Both the position numbers and the translations under genes were made by a program. From Mycolicibacterium nivoides (GTDB lineage Bacteria > Actinomycetota > Actinomycetes > Mycobacteriales > Mycobacteriaceae): DNA of 64,000 nt. The notes beneath the pieces are model-generated. The model had not been told where the DNA came from. It worked only from the letters and a program-made list of their open reading frames with translations, and ran no database searches. This document shows, piece after piece, positions 10,185 through 20,969 of the stretch. The stretch covers positions 2,781,906-2,845,905 of the forward strand of contig NZ_CP034072.1 in NCBI RefSeq assembly GCF_003855255.1, in the 5' to 3' direction. The number at the start of each line of letters is the position of its first letter. Position 1 is the stretch's first letter.

Positions 10185-10271
10185 GGCCGGGCCGCTGTCC
10201 ATCGTTCGGTTGACAGACGAATCAGCCGTGAAGTCGTCGCGCGGAGGCAACCGGAGGAGCACCGTGGGGGT

Positions 10272-11756
10272 ATGACAACCGAAGCGGTTCAGCAGGAATC
10301 CGAGCATCCGTATCTCAGCGGGAACTTCGCACCGGTGCATGACGAGGTCACCGTCACCGACCTCACCGTTACCGGGACCATTCCGGACTACCTCGACGGG
10401 CGGTATCTGCGCACCGGACCCAACCCGCTGAAGGCTCCCGATCCGCAGCGCTACCACTGGTTCTTCGGCGACGGCATGGCGCACGGGATCCGGCTGCGCG
10501 ACGGCGCGGCAACCTGGTACCGCAACCGGTGGGTGCGGTCGTCGTCGGTGGCCCGCGAGCTCGGCGAGAAATGGGCGGGCGGCGCACACGCCGCGGGATT
10601 CGATTTCGCCGCCAACACCAACATCATCGGCCACGCCGGCAAGACCTTCGTCCTCACCGAGGCCGGCGTGCGGCCCTACGAACTCACCGAGGAACTCGAC
10701 ACCGTGGGCCCGTCCGACTTCTGCGGCACCCTGTTCGGCGGCTTTACCGCACACCCTAAGCACGACCCGAAAACCGGTGAGCTGCATGCGGTCTCATACA
10801 ACCCGATGCGCGGCAACCTGGTCACCTACACCGTCACCGGGGTGGACGGAAAGGTCCGGCGTACCGTCGACGTTCCCCTGCCCACCCAGACGATGATGCA
10901 CGACTTCACCCTGACCGAACACCACGTGGTGCTCTACGACCTGCCGGTGGTGCTGGACCTGTCCGCTGTGGTCAAGAGCGCCCCGGCCCGCACCGCAGCG
11001 CGGCTGCTGACCAGGCTCGCCGCCACGCACGCGGCGCCGGACTTCCTGCTGCGTGCCACGATGCGCGGTTCCGAACACCGGGGCCTGCCGTTTTCGGGGA
11101 TGCCCTACCGGTGGGCACCCGAGCGCGGCGCCCGCGTCGGGGTGATGCCGCGGGAGGGTTCGGCTGCCGACATCCGGTGGTTCGAGGTGCCGACCTGCTA
11201 TGTGTTCCACGCCCTCAACGGTTATGACCGCGCCGGGGCCGACGGCGAGCAGATCGTCCTCGATGTGGTGCGGCATCCCGCGGTGTTCACCACCGGGGAT
11301 CAGTTGTTCACCGACTCTGTCACGTTGGACCGCTGGACCATCGACCTGGAAACCGGCCGGGTGCGCGAGCAGCGGCTTCACGACGAGTCACAGGAGTTCC
11401 CCCGCGTCGACGAGCGGCTTGTCGGCCTGCCCCACCGGTACGGCTACACCGTCGGTATCAATGTCGGGCCGGACGGAGCGCCGACCTCAATACTGCGCCA
11501 CGACCTTCGGGATGGCGGCACCGAGCGCGTCGAGTTCGGGCCGGGACGCGAGCCCGGCGAGTTCGTCTTCGTGCCGGCCGGTCCGGACGCCGACGAGGAC
11601 GAGGGCGTGCTGATGGGATTCGTCTATGACCGCGCCGAGAACCGCAGTGATCTGGTGCTGCTCGACGGCCAGACCCTGGCACCTGTTGGCACCGTGCATA
11701 TTCCGGTCAGGGTTCCGCACGGCTTCCACGGCAATTGGGTGGCGTCGGACCGTTAG
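10272..11756 (+). CDS. Carotenoid cleavage oxygenase (RPE65 family)
   Basis: This 494-residue protein belongs to the carotenoid oxygenase family, non-haem iron enzymes that cleave double bases of carotenoids, stilbenes or similar conjugated molecules. Four conserved His regions that could hold the iron are present: near HPKHDPKTGELHAVS, MMHDFTLTEHHVVLYD, YVFHALNGYD, and the C-terminal HGFHGNW. The seven-bladed propeller pattern fits the length. TTGACA at 10207-10212 may be a -35, and GGAGGAG lies upstream of the ATG. The gene is followed 9 bp later by a two-component pair, with no obvious functional link. Confidence 0.9.
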   Translation: MTTEAVQQESEHPYLSGNFAPVHDEVTVTDLTVTGTIPDYLDGRYLRTGPNPLKAPDPQRYHWFFGDGMAHGIRLRDGAATWYRNRWVRSSSVARELGEKWAGGAHAAGFDFAANTNIIGHAGKTFVLTEAGVRPYELTEELDTVGPSDFCGTLFGGFTAHPKHDPKTGELHAVSYNPMRGNLVTYTVTGVDGKVRRTVDVPLPTQTMMHDFTLTEHHVVLYDLPVVLDLSAVVKSAPARTAARLLTRLAATHAAPDFLLRATMRGSEHRGLPFSGMPYRWAPERGARVGVMPREGSAADIRWFEVPTCYVFHALNGYDRAGADGEQIVLDVVRHPAVFTTGDQLFTDSVTLDRWTIDLETGRVREQRLHDESQEFPRVDERLVGLPHRYGYTVGINVGPDGAPTSILRHDLRDGGTERVEFGPGREPGEFVFVPAGPDADEDEGVLMGFVYDRAENRSDLVLLDGQTLAPVGTVHIPVRVPHGFHGNWVASDR

Positions 11757-11765
11757 CATCGGCTG

Positions 11766-12962
11766 ATGACCGAGAACGGTCCTGGCCTGCGTGAGCCGTC
11801 GAGCTGGCACTGGATGTGGGAGGCCTACGTCTGTGGCCTCTGCATCGCGGCGATGGTGGCGGTGGTAGTGCTGCAGCGGACCCTCGGAGGGAACGTACCG
11901 GTGGCCTGTGGCGCGCTCGCCGCCATGGTGGTGATCGTTCTGACGTTCGGCCGCAATGTTATTCGTGATGTGGATCCGTCCGCCGGTCCGGTGAGCGCTC
12001 GCGCCGCGGCGTTCGTCGCGGTGATGATCGGACTGTGGCTCGTCGCCATGCTGGCAGCGGACGCGGCGGTCACGGCGATCCCGGCGCTGTACCCACTGAT
12101 CTTCGCCGCACTCCCGCTCACCGCCGCCCTGACGCTCACCTTCCTGGTCACCCTGCTTCCACTGGCACTGGCCGCGGCCGTTCATGGGCTGGGGTGGTCG
12201 AGCCTGCCCGCAGTGGCGGCGATAACGCTGGCGGGGGCGGTGGCGGCCCCGATCATCGGCACCTCGATCATGACCATCATGCGCCAGCGCAGGCAGTTGG
12301 AAGAGACAGTCGCCGAACTGGCGGCCACCCGGGCCGAGACCTCCCGGCTCTCGCGGGAAGCCGGGGCGGCCACCGAGCGGGAGCGGCTGGCCCGGGAAAT
12401 CCACGACACCCTGGCGCAGGGGTTCACCAGCATCGTGGCGCTCGCCCAGGCCGTGCAGGCCGAGAGCGAGAGCGATCCGGCCGCCGCCGCCCGCCATGTC
12501 GAACTGATCCGCAGCACCGCGCGGGACAACCTGGCCGAGGCCCGCACGATGGTGACCGGGCTGACGCCCGCCGCGTTGGAGGAGGGCTCGCTGTCCGCCG
12601 CCCTGCGCCGCCAGGCCGAGGGCCTGGCCGCCGAGACCGGGATCTCCGTCGACGTCCGCATCGACGACGATCTACCGCAGCTCGGCATGGCCGCCGATGT
12701 GGTGCTGTTGCGCAGTGCGCAGGAGGCGATGGCGAACGTGCGCAGGCATGCCCACGCCAGCGTGCTGCACGTGCGGCTGCAACCGGACGCGGACGGGGTG
12801 CGGCTTTCTTTGTCCGACAACGGTATCGGCCTGCGACCCGATCACGTCGACGGGTTCGGCCTGCGCGGGATGCGGGCCCGGCTGGACCAGGTCGGAGGCA
12901 CGCTGACGCTGTCCACACCGGAAGGTGGCGGGGTGCAGGTGGTCGTGGCGGTGCCGACATGA
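11766..12962 (+). CDS. NarL-type sensor histidine kinase
   Basis: This 398-residue membrane kinase has an N-terminal module of about five or six transmembrane helices (residues 20-170) without an evident extracytoplasmic domain. A short coiled coil follows, then the HisKA_3 dimerisation domain with LAREIHDTLAQGF (phospho-acceptor His213). The C-terminal HATPase_c domain shows AQEAMANVRRHAHAS (N box) and LSDNGIGL plus GFGLRGMRARL (G boxes). The architecture resembles DesK-like membrane-state sensors. Its stop codon overlaps the start of the partner regulator. Confidence 0.93.
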   Translation: MTENGPGLREPSSWHWMWEAYVCGLCIAAMVAVVVLQRTLGGNVPVACGALAAMVVIVLTFGRNVIRDVDPSAGPVSARAAAFVAVMIGLWLVAMLAADAAVTAIPALYPLIFAALPLTAALTLTFLVTLLPLALAAAVHGLGWSSLPAVAAITLAGAVAAPIIGTSIMTIMRQRRQLEETVAELAATRAETSRLSREAGAATERERLAREIHDTLAQGFTSIVALAQAVQAESESDPAAAARHVELIRSTARDNLAEARTMVTGLTPAALEEGSLSAALRRQAEGLAAETGISVDVRIDDDLPQLGMAADVVLLRSAQEAMANVRRHAHASVLHVRLQPDADGVRLSLSDNGIGLRPDHVDGFGLRGMRARLDQVGGTLTLSTPEGGGVQVVVAVPT

Positions 12963-13576
12963 CGACCGTCTTGCTGGTCGACGATCACCCGGTGGTCCGC
13001 GAGGGGCTGCGCGGCATGATCGACGCCGAGGACGACCTGACCGTGGTCGGTGAGGCCGGCTCCGGGGCCGAGGCGATCGGGCTGGCCCACACACTTCGAC
13101 CCGACGTCATCCTGATGGACCTGCGGATGCCCGGGATCGACGGTGTCACCGCCACCGCACAGATCCTGGCCGACAATCCGTCGACCCACATCGTCGTGGT
13201 CACGACCTACGAGAGCGACACCGACATCCTTCGCGCCGTCGAGGCGGGGGCGACGGGCTATCTGCTCAAGGACGCGTCCCGCGCCGAGTTGGCCCGCGCC
13301 GTGCGCGACGCCGCGCGCGGCAAGACGGTCCTCGCCCCGGGCGTGGCCGACCGGCTGGTGAACGCGGTCCGGGCGCCGTCGGTGACACTGTCGACGCGCG
13401 AAGCGCAGGTGCTGGCCCTGGTGGGCACCGGGGCCACCAACTCCGATATCGGCCGCGCCCTGCACATCAGCGAGGCCACGGTGAAGACGCATCTGCTGCG
13501 GGCGTTCAACAAGCTCGGGGTGTCCGACCGGACGGCAGCGGTCACCACCGCGATGTCGCTCGGGTTGCTCGACTGA
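12959..13576 (+). CDS. NarL/LuxR-type response regulator
   Basis: This 205-residue regulator has a receiver domain (VDDHPVVREGL, phospho-acceptor Asp54 in ILMDLRMPGIDG, conserved Thr and Lys in VTTYES and YLLKDASR) and a C-terminal LuxR-type HTH (TREAQVLALVGTGATNSDIG, then ATVKTHLLRAFNKLGV). The ATG at 12959 overlaps the kinase stop codon in an ATGA junction, so the two are translationally coupled. The promoter targets are not visible in the window. Its stop is 6 bp from the convergent dapC gene. Confidence 0.94.
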   Translation: MTTVLLVDDHPVVREGLRGMIDAEDDLTVVGEAGSGAEAIGLAHTLRPDVILMDLRMPGIDGVTATAQILADNPSTHIVVVTTYESDTDILRAVEAGATGYLLKDASRAELARAVRDAARGKTVLAPGVADRLVNAVRAPSVTLSTREAQVLALVGTGATNSDIGRALHISEATVKTHLLRAFNKLGVSDRTAAVTTAMSLGLLD

Positions 13577-13582
13577 GCCGGA

Positions 13583-14683
13583 TCAGGCCAGCCGCTGCAC
13601 GGCGGTGGCGATCCGCTCGTCTGTCGCAGTCAGCGCGACCCGCACGTACTGCGCTCCTGCCGGACCGTAGAACTCGCCCGGCGCCACCAGGATCCCGCGC
13701 TCGGCCAGCCACCTGACGGTGTCGCGGCACGGCTCGCCACGGGTGGCCCACAGGTACAGGCCCGCCTCGGAGTGCTCGACGGTGAACCCGGCCGCCTGCA
13801 GGGCGGGCAGCAGGACCGCACGGCGCTTCAGGTACCGCTCGCGTTGGATCGCTTCGTGCTCGTCGTCGTCGAGGGCGGCGGTCATCGCGGCCTGCACCGG
13901 CGTCGGCACCATCATCCCGGCGTGCTTGCGCACCGCGAGCAGCTCGGCCACCACGGCAGGATCCCCGGCGACGAACCCGGCGCGGTAGCCGGCCAACGAA
14001 GAGGTCTTGGACAGGGAGTGCACGGCCAGCAGGCCGGTGTGGTCGCCGTCGCAGACAGACGGGTGCAGCACGCTGAACGGCTCGGCTTCCCAGCTCAGGC
14101 CCAGATAGCACTCGTCAGACGCGATCAGTACGCCACGATCCCGGGCCCAGGCCACCACCTTGCGCAGGTGGTCCACCCCGAGCACGCGGCCGGTGGGGTT
14201 GCTGGGCGAGTTCAGGTAGATCAGCGCGGGACGTTGCGGCCCCAGCTGGGTCAGCGAATCGGCACGCAGCACCTGCGCCCCGGCCAGCAGGGCGCCCACC
14301 TCGTAGGTGGGGTAGGCCAGTTCGGGAACGACGACGGTATCGCCGGGGCCGATCGCCAGCAGTGTCGGCAGCCAGGCGATCAGCTCCTTGGTGCCGATCA
14401 CCGGCAGCACCGCGTCCGGTGCCAGGTCGGTGATGCCGTAGCGGCGTTGCAGCGCGGCCAGGGCGGAGGCACGAAGGGCCGGGGTACCGGCGGTCGTCGG
14501 GTAGCCCGGAGCGGAGCTGGCGGCGGCCAGCGCATCCCGGATCACCGGCGCCACCGGATCAACCGGAGTACCTACCGAAAGGTCGACGATTCCGTCGGGG
14601 TGCGACCGGGCCAGGGCCGTGACGTCGGCCAGGGTGTCCCACGGGAACTCTGGCAGTACCGCCGAACGACGCTGTCGCACCAC
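13583..14683 (-). CDS. dapC: N-succinyldiaminopimelate aminotransferase DapC
   Basis: This 366-residue fold-type I PLP aminotransferase works in lysine/DAP synthesis, two steps from DapD. It shows DLSVGTPVDPVAP, GTPALRASALAALQRRYG, the YLNSPSNPTGRVL substrate/PLP segment, ASDECYLGL, and the PLP-Lys region HSLSKTSSLAGYRAGF. The GTG at 14683 (VVRQRRSAVLPEFPWDTL) was preferred because family members begin just before LPxFPWDTL; longer starts overlap fdxC. It lies 29 bp after fdxC and is probably in the same operon, matching the order in M. tuberculosis. Confidence 0.9.
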   Translation of the reverse strand: MVRQRRSAVLPEFPWDTLADVTALARSHPDGIVDLSVGTPVDPVAPVIRDALAAASSAPGYPTTAGTPALRASALAALQRRYGITDLAPDAVLPVIGTKELIAWLPTLLAIGPGDTVVVPELAYPTYEVGALLAGAQVLRADSLTQLGPQRPALIYLNSPSNPTGRVLGVDHLRKVVAWARDRGVLIASDECYLGLSWEAEPFSVLHPSVCDGDHTGLLAVHSLSKTSSLAGYRAGFVAGDPAVVAELLAVRKHAGMMVPTPVQAAMTAALDDDEHEAIQRERYLKRRAVLLPALQAAGFTVEHSEAGLYLWATRGEPCRDTVRWLAERGILVAPGEFYGPAGAQYVRVALTATDERIATAVQRLA

Positions 14684-14712
14684 GTCAGTCTCGAAGCCGG
14701 TCTCGACTGTGC

Positions 14713-15036
14713 TCAGTCCTCGGCCTTGGCCGGCAGATCCTTGATCACCTGCGGATCGTTGTCGGTCTCGCCGACCTTGGAAGCGCCGCCGGGTGAGCCC
14801 AGTTCGGAGAAGAAGTCCGCGTTGGCCTGCGCGTAGCTGCTCCACTGGTCGGGCACGTCATCTTCGTAGTAGATGGCCTCGACCGGGCAGACCGGTTCGC
14901 ACGCGCCGCAGTCCACACACTCGTCGGGGTGGATGTACAGCATGCGTGCACCCTCGTAGATGCAATCGACCGGGCATTCCTCGATACATGCCTTGTCTTT
15001 GACGTCGACGCAGGGTTCGGCAATGACGTACGTCAC
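14713..15036 (-). CDS. fdxC: 7Fe ferredoxin FdxC
   Basis: This 107-residue electron carrier has one [3Fe-4S]/[4Fe-4S] site formed by CVDVKDKACIEECPVDC and one [4Fe-4S] site in CVDCGACEPVCP. The C-terminal 50 residues form the extension usual in actinobacterial seven-iron ferredoxins. The GTG start at 15036 follows GGAGAGA by about 5 bases. It corresponds to Rv1177. It precedes dapC in one operon, although no direct link of function is known. The partner oxidoreductase cannot be told from sequence. Confidence 0.94.
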   Translation of the reverse strand: MTYVIAEPCVDVKDKACIEECPVDCIYEGARMLYIHPDECVDCGACEPVCPVEAIYYEDDVPDQWSSYAQANADFFSELGSPGGASKVGETDNDPQVIKDLPAKAED

Positions 15037-15156
15037 TGATGTCTCTCCTGTCCAGTGGGCTGCTGGGCTCGGTGGTCGGGACTCTGATGAGTTCGACGTC
15101 ACAGTATGCGTTGCCCATACTTGGACGCTCGTCTCAGTGTGCCCTAACTTCACGCA

Positions 15157-15174
15157 CCACCCATTTAAGGGTGG
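15157..15174. promoter_or_regulatory. CCACCC-N6-GGGTGG inverted repeat upstream of fdxC
   Basis: CCACCC (15157-15162) and GGGTGG (15169-15174) are separated by the A/T-only ATTTAA. The repeat lies between the divergent fdxC and fadH genes, about 120 bp from each. It could be an operator or a small hairpin. The rest of the 263-bp gap holds no gene. Confidence 0.35.
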
Positions 15175-15253
15175 CGCGTAGTAACTGATACTAAACGTCG
15201 CAGATACACCTCGCCTAGTCGCCACGGCCTATTACTTGACTCTCGGCAACGCC

Positions 15254-17315
<2,062 letters not shown>

Positions 17316-17321
17316 GCCACC

Positions 17322-17392
17322 CTGCACCGCGAGCGACCGCGTCTGTACGGAGACACGCCGTATTTCTTGGCATTTTGCGGTCGCTCACGGTG
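17322..17392. repeat. Palindromic intergenic repeat, family A copy 1
   Basis: CACCGCGAGCGACCGC (17325-17340) pairs with GCGGTCGCTCACGGTG (17377-17392) with a single mismatch. A related copy lies at 18084-18154 in the opposite orientation, sharing the outer arm and the internal GTCTGTACG and ACACGCCG words. The element fills the gap between the convergent fadH and yceI genes and could act as a bidirectional terminator. Confidence 0.75.
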
Positions 17393-17398
17393 CCGGCA

Positions 17399-17947
17399 TC
17401 AGGCCTGCTTGAGGGCTTCGATCTCCAGGGTGACGGTGATCTTGTCGCCGACGACGGTGCCACCGGTCTCCAGCGGCATGTCGATGTCGATGCCGAAGTC
17501 CTTGCGGTTCAACACCACCGAGGCCTCGAAACCGGCGACAGCGCCCTGACCCATGCCAGGGTTCACGCCGTTGAACTCGAGCTTGAGCGAAACCGGCTTG
17601 GTCACACCCTTGAGGGTGAAGTCGCCGTCGACCACGTAGTCGTCGCCATCGGGGCGCACCGCGGTCGAAACGAAGGTGGCGGTCGGGTAGTGCTCGGCGT
17701 CGAAGAAGTCTGCGGACCGCACGTGGGCGTCGCGCTGCTCGTTGCGGGTGTTGATCGAGTTGACGTCGATGGTGGCGCTGACCGACGGAGTGCCGTCCTC
17801 GGCAATCGTGACAGCGCCGCTGAACGTCTCGAAGCTGCCGCGGACCTTGCTCACCATCAGGTGGCGGACCGAAAAGTTGATCGACGAATGGACCGGGTCG
17901 ATGGCCCAGGTGCCTGCGGTCAGGTCGGTGGCTACTGCGACGGTCAT
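17399..17947 (-). CDS. YceI-family lipocalin-like protein
   Basis: This 182-residue single-domain protein of the YceI family forms an extended lipocalin-like beta-barrel that binds amphiphilic or isoprenoid-type ligands. Typical segments are AGTWAIDPVHSSINFSVRHLMVSKVRG, NTRNEQRDAHVRSADFF and DFTLKGVTKPVSLKLEF. No signal peptide is evident, so it is likely cytoplasmic, as for many actinobacterial members. GGAGACACC lies before the ATG. The gene is bracketed by two inverted copies of a palindromic repeat (17322-17392 and 18084-18154). Confidence 0.93.
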   Translation of the reverse strand: MTVAVATDLTAGTWAIDPVHSSINFSVRHLMVSKVRGSFETFSGAVTIAEDGTPSVSATIDVNSINTRNEQRDAHVRSADFFDAEHYPTATFVSTAVRPDGDDYVVDGDFTLKGVTKPVSLKLEFNGVNPGMGQGAVAGFEASVVLNRKDFGIDIDMPLETGGTVVGDKITVTLEIEALKQA

Positions 17948-18083
17948 GGTGTCTCCTTGGTTCGAGAGCCGGTCGGTCCGGCACCTTCACCAAGCACTAA
18001 CCGGACTGTGGTCCGATTCAATTCCCGAATTTCAGAATTTTTCTGCCGATCGTGAAAGCAGGGCGCATCACGCCCTGTCATGG

Positions 18084-18154
18084 CTCCGCGAGCGACCGGC
18101 CAGGTACGCAAAATGCGGCGTGTCGGCGTACAGACACGGTCGCTCGCGGTGCAG
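18084..18154. repeat. Palindromic intergenic repeat, family A copy 2 (inverted)
   Basis: CCGCGAGCGACCG (18086-18098) and CGGTCGCTCGCGG (18137-18149) form a perfect 13-bp stem. Read on the minus strand, the element follows copy 1 closely from CTGCACCGCGAGCGACCG through GTCTGTACG to ACACGCCG and ATTTT. It lies between the fbiC stop and the yceI leader. Confidence 0.75.
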
Positions 18155-18175
18155 AGGCGCTACTTATGCCGCGAG

Positions 18176-20767
18176 TTATGCCGCCAGGGGCGAGTAATCA
18201 GTGGTGCGCTGACGGGCCGGGCGGCCGATGCCCTCGGCGATCGCGACGAGTTCGGCCACGGTCTTGGCCGAGCCGTTCTCCGAGCCGGCCATCCGGGAGA
18301 TGGTCTCCTCCATCAACGTGCCGCCCAGATCGTTGGCGCCACCGCGCAGCATCACCTGCGTGCGCTCGATACCGAGCTTGACCCAGCTGGTCTGAATCGA
18401 CGGGATCCGGCCGTGCAACATGATCCGGGCCAATGCGTGCACGGCCCGGTTGTCGCGGTGCGTCGGCCCGGGACGCGCGCCCCCGGCCAGGTACAGCGGC
18501 GAGGACTGGTGCACGAAAGGCAGCGGCACGAATTCGGTGAATCCGCCGGTCTTGTCCTGGATGCCGCGGAGCACGTTGAGGTGCCCCACCCAGTGCTTGG
18601 GCGTGTCCACGTGGCCGTACATCATCGTCGACGACGAGCGCAGGCCCACCTCGTGCGCGGTGGTCACCACATTGATCCACTCCGACGTCGGCAGCTTGCC
18701 CTTGGTGAGCACCCAGCGCACCTCGTCGTCGAGGATCTCGGCGGCCGTGCCCGGGATGGTGTCCAGACCGGCCTCGCGCAGGCTGGTCAGCCATTCACGG
18801 ACGGACAGCCCGCTGCGGGTCACGCCGTTCGCGATCTCCATCGGGCTGAACGCGTGCACGTGCATCGACGGCACCCGCGCCTTGACGGCACGCACCAGAT
18901 CGGCATAACCGGTGACCGGAAGCTCGGGGTCGATGCCACCCTGCATGCAGACCTCGGTGGCACCGGCGACGTGGGCCTCCCAGGCGCGGTCGGCCACCTC
19001 GTCGGTGGACAGCGAGTACGCGTCGGCGTCGCCCTTGCGCTGCGCGAACGCGCAGAACCGGCAGCCGGTGTAGCAGATGTTGGTGAAGTTGATGTTGCGG
19101 TTGACGACGAACGTCACGTCATCCCCGACGACATCGCGGCGCAACGAATCCGCCAGTGCGGTAACGGCTTCCAGCGCCGGCCCGTCTGCGGTGGCCAGCG
19201 CGAGATACTCGTCGTCGCTGCAGCCGCCCGGATCGCGTTCGGCGGAGCGCAACGCGGCCAGCACATCGGTGTCGATACGTTCGGGTGCACGGGCAGCTAG
19301 CTCGTGCACCTTGGCGCGGATCGACTCCCAGTCGCCGAATGCACTGTCCAAATCGCTGCGGGTCTCGGTCAGCCGGCCCTCGGAGTCGATCGCGGAGTGC
19401 AGATCGATGCGGCCCAGCGATTCGGACGCCTCGTCAGGCTCCTGCCACGGCCGTCCGACCGGGTTGACGTCCAGCGCGAACCCGGTGTCGGGATCGGCCA
19501 GCGCGTCGACATGCCCGCGCACCCGCGGATCGATCCAGGCCGCACCCGCCTGCACGTACTGCGGTTGCGCGGTCAGCCGCTGGACCAGGTCGTAGCCGGC
19601 CTCGGCGGTCACATCGGCCAGGTCGTCCAGCGCCGGCCAGGGCCGCTCGGGGTTGACGTGATCGGGGGTCAGCGGTGAGACGCCACCCCAGTCGTCGACG
19701 CCGGCGCCGATGAGCGCCAGGCATTCGTCACGCGACACCAGATTCGGCGGGGCCTGGATGCGCATCTTGGGCCCCAACACCAGACGCGTCACCGCGATCG
19801 TCGCCAGGAAGTCGTCGATCCCGGCATCGGGCGTCGACGCCATCGCGGTGTGGTCCTTGGCCCGGAAGTTCTGCACGATCACTTCTTGAACGTGACCGAA
19901 TTCCTTGTGGGACTTGCGGATCGCGTGCATGGTCTCGGCACGCTCAGTCAGCGTCTCACCGATCCCGACCAGCAGCCCGGTCGTGAACGGGACCGACAAC
20001 CGGCCGGCATCGTCCAGCGTGCGCAACCGCACCGCGGGATCTTTGTCCGGGCTGCCGTAGTGGGCCTCGCCCTTGACCTCGAACAAGCGACGCGACGTGG
20101 TCTCCAGCATCATGCCCATCGACGGTGCGACGGGCTTCAGCCGCGACAACTCCGACCAGCTCATCACGCCCGGATTCAGATGCGGCAGCAGACCGGTCTC
20201 CTCGAGCACCCGGATGGCCATGGCCCGCACATAGTCCAGCGTCGAGTCGTAGCCGCGCTCGTCGAGCCACTGCTTGGCCTCGTCCCAGCGGTCCTCGGGG
20301 CGGTCGCCGAGGGTGAACAGCGCTTCCTTGCAACCCAGCTCGGCACCGCGGCGCGCGACGTCGAGAATCTCGTCGGGCTCCATGTACATACCCATGCCCT
20401 GCGCACGCAGCTTGCCGGGCACGGTGACAAAGGTGCAGTAATGGCAGGTGTCGCGGCACAGGTGCGTCACCGGGATGAACACCTTGCGCGAGTAACTGAC
20501 CGGCAGCCGGCCATTCGCTCCACGCCGGCCTGCCGATTCCAGCCCGGCGTCACGCACCCGGGCGGCGCTGGCACACAGATCGGCCAGATCTTCGCCGCGG
20601 GCCGTCATCGCGATGGCGGCCTCGTCGACGTTGAGGGTCACGCCGTCGCGAGCCCGGCGCAATACTCGCCGTAGGGCAGCCGAAGTCGTCGGCGCGCTGG
20701 GCACCGTTGATTTCGATGGGACGGCCGGGATGGGCAGATCGGCGCCGCGCTGGGGGTTCAGAGCCAC
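18176..20767 (-). CDS. fbiC: FbiC, F420 precursor (FO) synthase, fused CofG-CofH
   Basis: This protein of about 863 residues makes 7,8-didemethyl-8-hydroxy-5-deazariboflavin, the chromophore of coenzyme F420, from a ribityl-diaminouracil and tyrosine. It carries two radical SAM halves: the CofG-like one with CRDTCHYC (Cys 104, 108, 111) and the CofH-like one with CYTGCRFC (Cys 565, 569, 572). The GTG at 20767 ([12 protein letters not shown]) gives a length close to the 856 residues of M. tuberculosis FbiC; the upstream ATG would add 42 unlikely residues. Two F420-type PPOX proteins in this window (37450-37887, 60042-60485) are potential users of its product. Confidence 0.95.
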   Translation of the reverse strand: MALNPQRGADLPIPAVPSKSTVPSAPTTSAALRRVLRRARDGVTLNVDEAAIAMTARGEDLADLCASAARVRDAGLESAGRRGANGRLPVSYSRKVFIPVTHLCRDTCHYCTFVTVPGKLRAQGMGMYMEPDEILDVARRGAELGCKEALFTLGDRPEDRWDEAKQWLDERGYDSTLDYVRAMAIRVLEETGLLPHLNPGVMSWSELSRLKPVAPSMGMMLETTSRRLFEVKGEAHYGSPDKDPAVRLRTLDDAGRLSVPFTTGLLVGIGETLTERAETMHAIRKSHKEFGHVQEVIVQNFRAKDHTAMASTPDAGIDDFLATIAVTRLVLGPKMRIQAPPNLVSRDECLALIGAGVDDWGGVSPLTPDHVNPERPWPALDDLADVTAEAGYDLVQRLTAQPQYVQAGAAWIDPRVRGHVDALADPDTGFALDVNPVGRPWQEPDEASESLGRIDLHSAIDSEGRLTETRSDLDSAFGDWESIRAKVHELAARAPERIDTDVLAALRSAERDPGGCSDDEYLALATADGPALEAVTALADSLRRDVVGDDVTFVVNRNINFTNICYTGCRFCAFAQRKGDADAYSLSTDEVADRAWEAHVAGATEVCMQGGIDPELPVTGYADLVRAVKARVPSMHVHAFSPMEIANGVTRSGLSVREWLTSLREAGLDTIPGTAAEILDDEVRWVLTKGKLPTSEWINVVTTAHEVGLRSSSTMMYGHVDTPKHWVGHLNVLRGIQDKTGGFTEFVPLPFVHQSSPLYLAGGARPGPTHRDNRAVHALARIMLHGRIPSIQTSWVKLGIERTQVMLRGGANDLGGTLMEETISRMAGSENGSAKTVAELVAIAEGIGRPARQRTTDYSPLAA

Positions 20768-20969
20768 TCCCGTGTAACCCCGTCGTTGTGCACAATCATC
20801 CACGCGTCTCACATTCTGAAACCAATGCGCCCGGCATACCGGCCACGATAGCCCCAGCATGTCAGGACAGTGTGAGGCCCTTAGTGGACACACAATTTAA
20901 AGAAGCGACTATCGGCCTACCGACCACGTAAGTTATTTCCGTCGGGAAGGGGATACCGGAGGAGTCGTG

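Noticed and set aside
12035..12958. Extension of the response regulator frame into the kinase gene
   Set aside because: The sequence before the ATG at 12959 is Arg/Gly/His-rich nonsense overlapping kinase motifs in the correct frame.
13577..13582. Operon link between the response regulator and dapC
   Set aside because: The genes are convergent and only 6 bp apart, so there is no shared transcript in the coding sense.
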